NCBI RefSeq assembly: GCF_030272615.1
Contig: NC_081408.1
Span: forward strand, 605,297,673-605,361,672
Direction: 5' to 3'
DNA: 64,000 bases
DNA from: Cryptomeria japonica
Taxonomy: Eukaryota > Streptophyta > Pinopsida > Cupressales > Cupressaceae
The position numbers and the translations under genes were made by a program. This document shows, in pieces, positions 11,402-22,984 of the stretch. The notes beneath the pieces are model-generated. The model was not told where the DNA came from. It saw only the letters and a program-made list of their open reading frames with translations, and did no database searches. How positions within the stretch are numbered: position 1 is the first letter of the stretch; each line of letters starts with the position of its first letter.

Positions 11402-12163
11402 TGTTGGCAAATGCAGTCTCCAATCAGAAATTGTAGGTGATTGAAGGTTTTGTCATCGATGGCAACTTTGCAATCATATGATACCGGCAATGACAAACTC
11501 TACACTGGCATACAGAAGATCGACAGTGAAAGGAAGGATACCGACACCCAGACTGATAGGAATTTTGTTGATAATATATTTTATAATTAATTGTAAAATC
11601 ATTGTAAGCCGACATGGCGAATTGTAATATGACTCATATATGTATGAGATCATTGTAGAACAGTTTGTAATAAGGTGATAGGCGAAATATACAGACCTAA
11701 TATGCGAATTTTAGGTTAAGGGTTTATGTATGCAACAAAACTAAAACCAATACTGGATATGGCATATCAGATGCTATTTTGAAGTAGTACAAGACATTGG
11801 ATTATTATAATCCATTTTTGTAAGTCAGTGTGACTTCCTTTTGTAATTGAGCAGTGAGCTCTAGGCACTTGGCCTTCCTACATATGCAGGCCCCTATTGT
11901 AGTAGTAATATTCCCTTATTGGACAGTAAGTGAATATTGTGGGCATAAATCCCACTGAGGTTTTTCCCACACCGGGTTTCCTTGTTAAACTACTGTGTTA
12001 TGGTGTACTCTTCATGTGGTTATTGTTTTTCTTATTTACTGCATTACTTTTGATTTACCGGTACACTATATTGATATGCTTTACATGTTTTAATTCAATT
12101 AAATTAGTTAACCGATTAGATACTGATTCACCCCCCCTCTCAGTATCTTTGGGAATCCTAACA
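11402..12163 (+). repeat. NA-1 5' LTR
   Basis: 762 bp. Near the 3' end is the perfect 8-bp stem GATACTGA/TCAGTATC (12119-12126 and 12140-12147) around a 13-nt C-rich loop. It pairs with 17186-17957 and looks highly similar to it. Confidence 0.95.
12119..12147 (+). promoter_or_regulatory. C-loop hairpin near the NA-1 LTR end
   Basis: GATACTGA, then TTCACCCCCCCTC, then TCAGTATC, 16 bp before the LTR end. The same structure is at 17912-17941 in the 3' LTR. Comparable hairpins with other stem sequences sit in the Copia-1, Copia-2 and Copia-F LTRs. Role unknown; the place near the inner LTR edge would suit a step in RNA 3'-end formation, packaging or reverse transcription. Confidence 0.75.
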
Positions 12164-12165
12164 AT

Positions 12166-12177
12166 TGGTATCAGAGC
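12166..12177 (+). other. NA-1 primer-binding site
   Basis: TGGTATCAGAGC, the perfect initiator tRNA-Met site of plant Copia elements, 2 nt after the LTR. It links NA-1 to Copia-type reverse transcription although it has no RT. Confidence 0.95.
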
Positions 12178-12234
12178 CTGGTCCTCTATTTTCAGAAGTC
12201 TAATAGCTTGAGGAAGATCTTGACACTGGTAGAG

Positions 12235-13336
12235 ATGGAAAACTTGAGAGAACAATTGAAGACAACTCTTTCAGACTATGATGCAGAAATGGTGAAGAAT
12301 ATCAAACTTGAAGATGATCTAAAAGCTGCTCAGGATATCATTCAAGCACTTCAAGAAAATCTTACCATTGCAAGAAATAAGAGAAGAGAACTTTGTGAAA
12401 AAATGCATAATGAGAATGATGAAAAGGAAACTCTTAATGATCTAGTAAACAAGCTAAGACAAGAGATCAATACAACACAAAATCAGATGTAGGATATGAC
12501 TATGAGATTTTGTAAAGAAATTGAAGATAGGAAGAATAATGAAGAAGACTTGGCCAGAAGACTAAATGATGTTGGAAATGAGAACACAAGACTTAGTCAT
12601 GAAAATTCTATGTTGAAGATAGATTTAATGCACACACAAAATGACAGAATTGACTTCATAAGACAAAAAGGAATCTTGGAAAGTGAACTAACTGCTGCGA
12701 ATCATCACAAAGAAAAATTCAGAAGAACTTGGTGACATGCTGAAGAATCAGAAACCTAATGGTGATACAAATGGGCTTGGCTTTGAAGTTGGAGAGAGAT
12801 CCGGTACTGCAAACAATCATGATCATAGCAAAATGGTAAGACAACCCACTGCTTACAAATTTAATGGCAAATGCTTTAACTGTAACAAGTATGGTCATAG
12901 AGCAAATCAGTGTAGATCTAGAAATTATCATAACACCATTACACCCACCGGTCAATGTTCTAAATGCAACAAAGTTGGCCATAATTCAGAAAATTGCAGA
13001 ATGAATGTAAGATGTTATGTTTGTGGAAGATTTGGACATTTATCTAATCAATGCAAAACACATATCGGCATAGGATATGGGAAAGCTATTCTAAAAAATA
13101 ATGTGACTTGTTATGCCTGTAAGAAGATTGGACACATTGCTAAATTTTATAGAAGCAAGACCTCACTAGAAAATAACAAAGGTCCTAGTTTGAAAGGTAA
13201 AGAAAAGGTTGAAGAGGTAAAGCAAGAATTCTCAAAACAATGGATTAGAAAGTCAGATCATAATGTTGATGTGAATACTCCTCCATCGGCAGAACAGAGT
13301 AACACTCCACTGGTAGGAGACTCTTCATCTAACTGA
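12235..13336 (+). pseudogene. NA-1 ORF1: coiled-coil, four-zinc-knuckle gag-like protein
   Basis: From ATG 12235 (MENLREQLKTTLSDYDAEM) the first 165 or so codons are a heptad-rich, charged coiled coil. Codons from about 12,860 on encode four CCHC-type knuckles: CFNCNKYGHRANQC, CSKCNKVGHNSENC, CYVCGRFGHLSNQC and CYACKKIGHIAKFY. The last has lost its final Cys. A basic, polar tail ends at 13336. The frame is broken by an in-frame TAG at 12490-12492 and a shift in the A-rich run near 12,710-12,725. Zinc-knuckle proteins of this kind bind RNA and act in particle formation. The usual gag capsid (UBN2) sequence is not recognisable, so the coiled coil may replace it in assembly. That is an inference. 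Confidence 0.8.
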
Positions 13337-13631
13337 AGGAAGTCCTTTGAGGGTTTAGCAACTAAATGAGAAACATGCTATTATTCCCTCGGTTGATGGT
13401 AAGAAGTTGAAATTACTTCTATACTGGTAGATAAGTTAAGTCATTACTTAACCTGCAAGCATTAAATGTGGTAGTTGGAGAAAATGGCATTATAAAGCAA
13501 GTGTTTTGGCTCCATTTTCATTCACCAAGCATTCAAACCTTCGAGAGTGCGAAATTTCCGAGCGAAGGCACCCTTAGCGAAGCAATTCATCAAGCAATCA
13601 TTCCTTAAGGCAGATAGAGGTATTTATACCC
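13337..13631 (+). promoter_or_regulatory. Putative internal promoter and leader of NA-1 ORF2
   Basis: A non-coding stretch between the two ORFs. TATAAAG at 13491-13497 is followed after about 25-30 bp by a pyrimidine-rich start-like region (TTTTCATTCACC) and a leader of about 110 nt to ATG 13632. This is the layout of a normal plant gene, not of a polyprotein spacer. It suggests that ORF2 could be transcribed separately and may come from a captured gene. Inference only. Confidence 0.4.
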
Positions 13632-16600
13632 ATGGCTTCCTCATCTACTCTTGAATTCATTGCAAACCCTACTATTGTTGAAGTAGTTAAGCGCCCTAGA
13701 CGCATCTTCAAATTGGTTCCCGAAATTGCTAAGAAAGATGACGACATAGGTGCATTCTCCAAAATCCCTAAAGGAGTAGTTTATGATGAAGACCCTAGAA
13801 TGTATATACATTGTCATGTAGAGGAATTGGGTGGTGATGAAATCAAAAAAATGTATAAATCTATAATTTGTGATGAATCTGGAAATGTCAAAACTGAACA
13901 CAAGATAATAGAAACCCTAGGTTTTACAGAAATTCTTAGTATCCCAGATTTTCCCAAGGATATCATAAGAATTGTGCTAAGCGGGGTTCATGGTGAATTA
14001 TTTTGGTTGGACTCTATTCACAAGATTACTAAGGAAGTTGTCAAAGCAGTAACAGGGTTACCTTCCACCGGTAACAGACCTGACAAAACCAAGAGAGTCT
14101 CAAATGACACAGTGATAGACCTAACTGGTGCAACATTTGACAAGAGATCACTGAGGGTAAATGATGTAACAGATATCAATGTCAAAATTATCAGTATGAT
14201 CTTAGGCTACAAAACTACACATGCAAATAGGTTAAACTCAGTTTCTAGCCTATGCATTAAAAGTGCCTATGATATGGTAAATGATAATGCAAGGATAGAC
14301 ATATGTGAATGGCTTAAAGATGAACTGATTGATAATTTGGGAAAGATAAAGAAAGACAAAAAGGGAACATTCAGATTTGGAAACCTACTTGTTTGTCTGA
14401 TGTTGTACATAACCAAACAAGTACCCGGTATTGGTATTAGAAATTTTGGTTTTGATATACCGGTAGGCAAACAATTGTTAGATTTATTGAACAACATGGG
14501 AGAGAATAGGGAAAAGAACATAGATGAGTATTTTCAGGCATTGAAGGCCTGAATGAAAATTAGAGTTAGATTGTCACAAATAATTATGGACAAATATAAG
14601 GATGAAATCTGTTTTGTGATAAAGAAGGATGAAATTTGGATGGAGGAAGTTATTCCTAGAACCATTTGGGTAACTGAAATGGGGTATGAAACTGATGACA
14701 ACATAATAGAAACTTATGCAAAAGCCCTCCTAGAAGCTCCAAAGGAACCTGAAGAAAAAGTTTTTGGCAGTGCTAAAACAATAGAAAGCCAAATTCAATC
14801 AAGAAAAAGGGTTAAGAAGGTTGAGGAAACTGTTAGAAAAGGAACCCAGCAGGCACAAGCTATCAAGAAAGATGTATTAAGACAAACTGGTATTAAGGAG
14901 AGTGAACTGGAAGAACTTCAACCGGAAATTCATCTGTCACCGGTTGCAACTTCCTCTGAGAGTGACATACTGGCTAAATTCAAAAGAGTTGAAAGGAAGA
15001 GAAAAACCTCATCGATACCCTCACCTTCTCCTAGAAAAATAAGACAGAAGCAACAAGCAGTGAGGCCCCTAGCAAAGAAACTGACTCCAAAGCAAAAGAA
15101 GATGACCCCTAAGAAGAAGACTCAACAAACTATTGCCCCCATTGATAAACTTCTCAATGAAATAACAGAGTATGGAAAGCTGAAAAATATTAACAAATTA
15201 TATGATACACTATCGGCTGATGACAAGGGGAAAGTAGAGAATAGTGTAATATTACACTTAGATATTTACAAGAAAATTTTAATGCAAGTTGTTGATGAAA
15301 TACCGATAGATCTATATAATAGACTAGAAGCTAGATGGCTAGCTATTGTTGAGCTTGATAAGAAAATAAAGATTGAAAAACTACTTGTTGTACATCCTGT
15401 CAACTCACCTGATGAGATAGATCAATTGATCTCTGAGGCTAATCGGTCAGTATTTTCAATGGCTCACCGACATATAGCACTGATGGTAGGTAGAGTGAAT
15501 GAGGTAACAGAAGAAACAACTGATGCATGGGATATATTCCTTGTAGAGAAGGAGAAACATGAAGATTATAGAAGCCCTAAACCCATCAAGGTATATCAAA
15601 AGGATAAGGGAAAAGGTAAGGTTGGTGGACCACCCAGTATAAAAATAACAGACAACTTATCCCCACAGCCTTTAGATACTCCACTGGTAGTTACTACTGA
15701 CAATCAACCGGCTACTGAGAGTATGGACACACCACATGAGGATACAAATCTTGATTCTAAGGTGTTATATACAATGAACATTGACACTCAGAAAGTCAAT
15801 ATTGTGGTGGATAAAGAATCAACTACGAAATTAGATGTGGCAACAGAACCACTGGCAGAAAAAATTACAGTGACCCCAGACACTCAAAAGGCAAAGACCA
15901 CAGATGTACATAATGATTCATCTACTGAGCCTCTACTGAGCCACCAACAACAGGCAACACAGAAGAAAAATCGGCAATGGACAACACTGAGAAATAGGCA
16001 GAGCAACAGGCTCCCTCATAGGAATAGGTTCATGCAGAGACAATGCCACCGGCAACAGCTGAGAAACCCAACCCTTTGCTTAGAGAAATGCAAACACAAA
16101 CTGACCCACCAGAGGTCACTACAAGCAAAGAAGTTACTCACACCGGCGGAATACAAATTGTTGGTTCTTCCATGACAGAATTCAGACCAACAAATGTAAC
16201 AGAAGTTCTATTGGATTCAATCAAGAAAATAACAGAGTGCAGTGCACAAGCATACAAAGCTATTGATGATACAATCCCAATTTTGAAAATGATAGCACCC
16301 AAGTGTAATGTGGATAATAAAGATTCTTTAAATCAACTTGACACATTGTCTAAGTATATTACTGACAACATTGTGACAGTTGAACAAATAAATGAGGAAG
16401 CATTCAAAGAGAAAATTGAGAAAGAAAAACATAAATTCTTTGAAGAGGAAATAAAGAAGTGCATAAGACAATTTGACACTCTTTTACCGGCACTATGTAA
16501 AACATTAAAAGAATTTAAAAAGTTGTACAAAGATACATGTAAAACAAACTTTTTGACAGTAGATATAGACAAGAAGATCAGTGTGGTATAGGAAGAAATA

Positions 16601-16960
16601 AATAAATTAGTAGACAATTTCATTAATTCATCAGAACCATTATCAGTTTTTGAGCAGAAAATAACAGGTTTTGACGAGGAACTTCAAAAATTTGAAAAAG
16701 AGAAGGAACGAATAAAAGGAAAGGCAAAAGATCTGAAATGGAGACTTAGTCCAAAATTGGACTACCTCGCCTCCTTGAGAAAAGAGATATCTGAGGCATT
16801 GATTCAAGGACAGAAGACACCAGAACAACAAATGCAACACCTCACCGGTACAATTCAGAGGATAGAGGCCACATTAAAGGACAATGAACGGTTCTCTAAG
16901 AGCCTGAATATGGTATTAGCAGACCTTTTTCAGATTGTAACCAACTGGTTACAGGGATGA
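13632..16960 (+). pseudogene. NA-1 ORF2: about 1,100-codon protein of unknown function, lightly broken
   Basis: It starts at ATG 13632 in a good context (CCATGGCT). One frame is open to TGA 14550-14552, then on to about 16,000. A frameshift there moves to the frame that runs to 16960, with one TAG at 16589-16591. Layout: residues 1-310 globular, with the segment VVKAVTGLPSTG and a block FRFGNLLVCLMLY; a lysine/proline-rich, NLS-like middle (about residues 440-510, PKQKKMTPKKKTQQ); a Thr/Pro/Asp-rich linker; and a C-terminal third rich in coiled coil (about 16,200-16,960). No nucleic-acid enzyme motif is visible. Only three breaks in 1,100 codons suggest that it was coding until recently. The extra ORF of Ty3-A and Ty3-B shares the order VTGLP segment, basic middle, coiled coil. 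I do not know its function; a distant link to plant 'transposon protein' domains of unknown role is possible. Confidence 0.75.
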
Positions 16961-17173
16961 AGATGGAAACCACACTCAGTTGACACCTTGACAACCTTTG
17001 TCATTGATGCCAAAGGGGGAGTAGTGGTAATGAGAAAAATGATTAGCAGAAGACACCATCAGCTCAGGGGGAGCAAATATGATTTGGCACATAGTTTTTT
17101 GTAAGACAATTTTGGCAGATTCTTTTTGGACGACACTTTTTGGATTTTTCTCATGAGTGTTTCCATCAATGCC

Positions 17174-17185
17174 AAAGGGGGAGAT
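17174..17185 (+). other. NA-1 polypurine tract
   Basis: AAAGGGGGAGAT directly before the 3' LTR. It is preceded by CATCAATGCC, a block also found before the Copia-1 tract (6322-6330) and, inverted, after the Copia-F LTR (60,477-60,486). The 210 bp before it (16,961-17,173) are non-coding. Confidence 0.9.
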
Positions 17186-17957
17186 TGTTGGCAAATGCAC
17201 TCTCCAATGAGAAATTGTAGGTGATTGAAGGTTTTGTTATTGATGGCAACTTTGCAATCATATGATACCGGCAAGACAATTATATCGGCACCGACAATGA
17301 CAAACTCTACTCCAGCAGTGAAAGGAAGGATACCAGCACCCAGACCGACAGGAATTTTGTTGATAATATATTTTGTAATTAATTGTAAAATCATTGTAAG
17401 CCGACATGGTGAGTTGTAATATGACTCATATATGTATGAGATCATTGTAGAATATTTTGTAATAAGGTGATAGGCGAAATATGCAGAGCTAATATGCGAA
17501 TTTTAGGTTAAGGGTTTATGTATGCAAAAAAACTAAAACTAGTACTGGATCTGGCATAGCAGATGCTATTTTGAAGCAATACAAGACATTGGATTATTAT
17601 AATCCATTTTTGTAAGTCAGTGTGACTTCCTTTTGTAATTGAGTAGTGAGCTCTAGGCACTTGGCCTTCCTGCATGTGCAGGCCCCTATTGTAGCAGTAA
17701 TATTCCCTTATTGGCCAGTAAGTGAATATTGTGGGTCACAAATCCCAATGAGGTTTTTCCCACACAGGGTTTCCTCGTTAAACTACTGTGTTATGGTGTA
17801 CTCTTCATGTGGTTATTGTTTTTCTTTTTTACTGCATTACTTTTGATTTACCGGTACACTGTATTGATATGCTTTACATGTTTTAATTCAAGTAAATTAG
17901 TAAACCGGTTAGATACTGATTCACCCACCCCTCTCAGTATCTTTGGGAATCCTAACA
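17186..17957 (+). repeat. NA-1 3' LTR
   Basis: 772 bp, ending CCTAACA. It contains the perfect stem GATACTGA/TCAGTATC at 17912-17919 and 17934-17941 with an altered loop (one C-to-A). Confidence 0.95.
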
Positions 17958-17962
17958 ACAGA

Positions 17963-18758
17963 CATAACACCAATATATAAATTACATGACTATACAACCT
18001 ATTTATACAAATCGTCAACCTTGACTACAAGGTCGACCAAACCGTCAAACTTCAATTACAAAATTACATCACACGATACATATGTAAACCACTGGACCAA
18101 TATAATGATATACATGAAATAACATGGAACTAAATCAAATATCCAAACACACATCACCACCGAAAATCTTGCTAAGATCAACTGCAACACACTACACCAC
18201 CAACAATACTGCATAACATGAAGAATATCACCAGATCAACAAAATCACCAAGAACGTGCACAAGAATCAATGCAGACCACCAAGACAAATAGGAAATGAT
18301 CAAGAAACACCAACAAGAACATTATAACCATCTGCAATAGTTGCACCAACACCACTTATGCAAATCTTCATCGATCAACACGCTAGCTCACAAGAATAAT
18401 CAACAACAACAATTTGGACTAGAAAGATAACTTGCAGAGCACCAAATTGCGAACCATCTGAACTGAAGACACACATGAACATCCAAAACATTCTCCCAAA
18501 TCCGCAACCAAATATATGATCATACCGGAGCTCATCGGAGCAAATACCAAACTCTACCAACCACTGCACAGAAAGACTGAACTACAAACTGGATCAAATA
18601 ATATGATCAAGCAATCTCCCAGATCACTGAAACTAATAAGGAATAAATAATCCCAACATGCCAAATAGATAAACCAACCATATCAACTCAATACAATCAC
18701 TAGAACACCAAACAACATACTGTAACATGGGAATATGTTGACATCAATGACAACAACA
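17963..18758 (-). repeat. Copia-2 5' LTR, outer part
   Basis: Continuation of the LTR broken by NA-1. It ends near 18,755-18,758 with ATGACAACAACA on the plus strand. Read on the minus strand, an LTR start of TGTTGTTGTC or TGTTGTCATT is possible, so the end is uncertain by 3 bp. No coding sequence was seen. The whole LTR would be about 1.28 kb. Confidence 0.65.
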
Positions 18759-21650
18759 TATCTTAGCAGGAACAATAACCAACACTACTATCATTCTTTC
18801 TCTTTTACCATGTCCACCAATTTACTTCCTGACCAATTTGGACTTATATACAAGAAGAATGGTGGATTTTATTTGAGTGGAATCCAAGAGATGTTAGTTT
18901 CCATGGAGGCCTTGATGTACCTTGTTTCCATTGATTCTAGTGCAATGTAGTTGTATATTGAGTTGGGTTCTTTCCTTTTAAGCTCAGGGTAAGTTCACTC
19001 CATATGTTTTGACAAAACACCATGGTCTCTTTTCTCGATCTAGCCACCAATGCCTTGAATCTTCTATAGTCCTCTACTTTGTATTGAGTGATCTTATCAA
19101 CCACTTATTATTTGTTAATTAGTTCTACCCATTCATCCACTATCTTTTTTGGTTCTCTTGATTCTGCTATGCTTTGTAGTGGAGCTGACTTATCCCTTTC
19201 TTGGTATGCCTAAAACAATACTCCTCTTTCTTGCTCATTTCTACTATAAGATTAAAGGGACTTAAGGTTAAAATCTCCTACATATGTTAGGGTATTTCAA
19301 TTGGCATTATAAGAGACAACCAGGTTGTGAAGGTAAAACTCACACATTTGGGCTTGCATGTTTGGCATGGCTCTTGAATGAGCAATTAAAAATGATCTAG
19401 GTGTAATGATGGACATAGGGAGATCACTAATAGGCTAACTAATTTGTAAACATAGATTTTTTTCTTACAAGTATAAAACATATATCGGGGCTAGTGGTTT
19501 ACAGCTCCTTAGCTGATTTGCTAAGTTGGCAATCTTTTCTAAACTAACTTTTAATTTCTTCACCTTTCAGTCTTTTTCTTCCAAATTTACTTCATACTTG
19601 GTCTTAATTTCTTCTTTTTCTTTTTTCCATTGTTGTTTAAACCAATCAAATTTTAATTGAGTATGGTATTAAGCAAGTCTAAGGGTTAATGGTTTAAGTG
19701 ATGGGGCTATCACATGAACATCTACTTCCTTAGAAGGTGGTGGATCATTCTTCCATAGTTCTACTAAAGCTAGGTGTGATAACTTATTTAACCTAGTACC
19801 CTCCTGCTAGTGAAGTATTAGATGTGTGTCTAACTCCTTAACCTTCCTCTACAACCAAATTTCTCTTTCTTTATAGCCTTCCAAAGCCTCTTATAACTCA
19901 TTAATTTTATTTAGAGTTGACTACGTTTCACTTTCCTCTTCTTCTCATGTGAGAAAATTCTTAGTACCTATAAAATTATTGTGTGTAGTGTCCATACCAA
20001 CATCATAGTTATCAGATTTCATAGGAGAGACTATCTATTTTTGCCATGGGCTCAACATATCCTTAGCCTCTTTCTTGGTTATACAAGGGTCTTCATCATT
20101 TGTTTCATGCTCAGAGTTAGGTTGTACAAAATGTTCTTGTGTTTTTTGTCCCATGGTTTCATCTTTTCACATTTTATCACCCACAATTGAATCCTTTCAC
20201 TTGCTAAATAAATACTCTCTTTCTGAATCAGTCTCCAAATTAAGAATATATTCCTACTCCTGAGGCTTTTTCTCTCCTCCAATCCCCTTTTCAAGGCAAT
20301 GTGAATGCCTTTGTGTCTGCCTCTACATTTTAGTTCTTTCATTTTTATGCTTCTACCTTTGGGGTTTCCTTTTAGCCCTAGGTTTTTCAAGTTTTTCTTT
20401 AAGCTTATGTTTCTCAGGTTCCTCTCTGGGTTTTTGTTTGGTAGTCTTCTCCTTAGAATTTTGCTTCTTAAACTTCTTTCTAAGTTTTTGTTTCTTAGAC
20501 TTCACTTCAATGTTTTTTTTAAAGGTTCTGTTTAACTAAAGAGGAAGATGCAACTTCCTTTCTTTTTCTAGTATTTGGTGGAGATGGAGGAATAAAGATT
20601 TCAGGCCAAGATGTTGCAGGTTGATTCTGATGTAATTCCTCACTCCTATGCTCCTTAGGGGTAGGAATATGTGGTAGGTTATCCGAAATGTTTTTGACAC
20701 ATTTTACCTAAGGGTTTCAAGTTCCTATATCTCCCTTGATTGTTCAACATTTTATTCAACTCTATCATTCTCTTCCTCAGTTATACCATTATTTTCTGGA
20801 ATGTAATGTAGGAATCTATGTTGAATGTTATCCCAAGAAAAAAATATTCCTCGATAATGTTTGGGAATTGAGAAAACAAAATTCTTTTAACCAATAAAGA
20901 AACCAAGAAATTGTGTGACAAAGAGGAGTATGTCCTATTTCTTCTAAAATCTACAACCATCCTAGTGAGTATATGGTGTAGATAATTTGGAATGTTGACC
21001 AGTCTATTATGGTGTAGATGGCTTAGTAACTTGAAATGAACTATGTAAAGAAGGGAATTATGTCCATCACAAGTAAAATACATGATCGCATGGGTCACTA
21101 CTTCTTTCCACAATGATGGCAAGGAGAGATTATTGGTCCCTTGAGATGAACCTGATCAAATCTCTCTCTAGGTCTAGCAAATTTTTCCCTAGTAGAGACT
21201 ACATTTGGAGATGTAAGATAAGATGAACTCTTGTCATAAGAATACCTAATTTACTTCTAACTTTTTTACCTTATATGCTTCCACCCTAAGCCCTTTAATC
21301 ATTGTCTCATTATTCGAGAAAGTCTCTTCAAATTACTCTGTTGTTTCATCATTGTATTATCTCAACTTTAAATAGTAGTGAATCCACCAATGCCTCTCAA
21401 AGAGTGGCAAAAAATATGCATCTTAAAGTAGAAGAATGTGTTCTATTGGTTTTCTCATTATAAGGTTGCCACCCATTGGTTTTTCTTGAGCTCTTGTTGG
21501 CAATTAGATTGTTCCAAAAAATAATATACACTTCACTTTGCTTCTACACTTCAAATACCTCACCTCTGCACTTCACTTTTCTTATACACTTTAGATACCT
21601 CACATTTGCACTTCACCCCGCTTCTGAAATTCAATTTGTCTCTAAGCTCA
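18759..21650 (-). pseudogene. Ty3-A third ORF (accessory, downstream of integrase), decayed
   Basis: The best-preserved piece is at 21,122-20,781 on the minus strand, with HFKLLSHLHH, VNIPNYLHHIL and RNRTYSSLSHNFLVSLLVKR. These match the third ORF of Ty3-B (HFKLLSHLQH, VNVPNFLYHLI, RNRSVSHHGLVKLLVQR) residue for residue in the conserved places. Lysine-rich remains follow (about 20,390-20,080), then a coiled-coil-like, Lys/Glu-rich part (about 19,980-19,560). Many stops and shifts are present. Location after integrase is where Athila elements carry their env-like ORF, but I see no clear signal peptide or membrane anchor, so 'env' would be unsafe. Confidence 0.55.
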
Positions 21651-22649
21651 TCAATTTTTTAAATTTATAGGTCCTCTGAATAACTATTAATCTTACAATT
21701 CCTAGTTTCCTTTTTTGCTTACATTCCGTAAGATAATCGCATGAATATAATGTCTATTATTGTATTTTACTTGTATAAAATGAGTAATGCAACTAAGCAA
21801 AGGGTAGACTTACCAAATAATTATGATTTTTTTTTGGTGATGCAGAAGAAATTAAATCATAATGACTACGTTCCCTCAAAATAAGGTTTAATTTGTCTCA
21901 AGTTAATGATAGCTTGGTAGGGAGTACAAAAGTTTAAAATTTTGGGATTTTGCAATAATATATAAAAAAAATAAAGAATAAAAATGCATGCAAATTTCCA
22001 AGTTGAAAATAAAATCAATAATATAATAAATGATGATATGTGAAAATACATGTTAAATATTTACAATGTGATATGTGGCACATAGATAGCACACTAGTAG
22101 TTGGCTTAACATGATTGATTTGATAGCTGATGAATTGATGTGATTGGTGTATGTGCATTGGAGTTGTCCACCGAGTGTATGGTAACACCATGTGGGAAAA
22201 AATTAAAATTGGCAAAAGAACTAGTGTTGCATGCCAGAAGTGAAAAGTGCCTTATACTATGCATGTGGAGCCATGCAACCTTATGTTGGATGTGAACGAT
22301 TAATTGAAAACTTGCATTGAAAGGAAACAATTGCTAAATGTGCACTAAATCAGGTCTCATCTAATAATAGATTCTAAAAGTCCCAATTTTTGTGTGATGT
22401 TGCATGATCCTTGATGAAACCAATGAAAAATGAAAGTGATGATATCAATGCAATGTGAGCATGTGAGAGAAAAAAGAAATATTTATTGTGATGGAGTGGT
22501 TGCAAGTGAATTAGATAGTTCATCTGCAATTGGTGTATGGTTTAAAGGTGAGGGTGTTGATGGTAGTGTTGGAACGATGTCATTTGATGGGTGGTTGTGG
22601 GAGTGATATGAATTATTTTTGTAGGTGAAGCAAAAACTCATCTTTATTA
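21651..22649 (-). other. Ty3-A spacer between integrase and third ORF
   Basis: AT-rich, no coding sequence recognised. Ty3-B has a spacer in the same place (28,800-29,434). Confidence 0.5.
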
Positions 22650-22979
22650 TGGGGTTTCTAGTACAACTTGAGCCTATGTACTTTCATCATCAAGGAGAAA
22701 TGGACTAGGTCTATTGTGGTGAGTTGAACAACTCCTTTTAGAAATACTTGTTGAATTTCATAGGGTCCCAACCACCTTGCTTGAAGTTTTCCTTTGTGAT
22801 CTTTATACATTGAATCAAGTAATATTTCCCAATCACCTTCCTTGAATTGTTTGCTCTTGATAAATTGGTCATGCCACTTTCTTCTTTGTTTTTGCATGAT
22901 TTTATTATGTTGAACTAGTGTAAGTGGTCTTGTTGTGCTTGGCTGAGATTTATCTCCAATTCTATTGCAATAAGAAGTG
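22650..22979 (-). pseudogene. Ty3-A integrase C-terminal part
   Basis: Minus-strand frame with KWHDQFIKSKQFKEGDW and LQARWLGPYEIQQVFLKGVVQL. This is the C-terminal integrase domain (GPY/F type) of Ty3 elements, which helps bind DNA or chromatin at integration. It is cut on the right by the solo LTR at 22,985 and continues after 24,177. Confidence 0.85.
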
Positions 22980-22984
22980 TCTTG

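Larger units (their letters stand above)
11402..17957 (+). mobile_element. NA-1: LTR retrotransposon without pol, with large accessory ORF
   Basis: A 6,556-bp element with LTRs 11402-12163 and 17186-17957 (both TGTTGGCAAATGCA...CCTAACA), a perfect tRNA-Met PBS and a polypurine tract. The flanking 5-mers ACAAA (11397-11401) and ACAGA (17958-17962) agree at four of five bases. Inside are a coiled-coil plus four-knuckle ORF1 and a roughly 1,100-codon ORF2 with its own TATA-like box. I found no protease, integrase, RT or RNase H motif in any frame. It must have moved with enzymes supplied by a Copia element. It lies inside the Copia-2 LTR, so it is younger than Copia-2. Confidence 0.9.
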
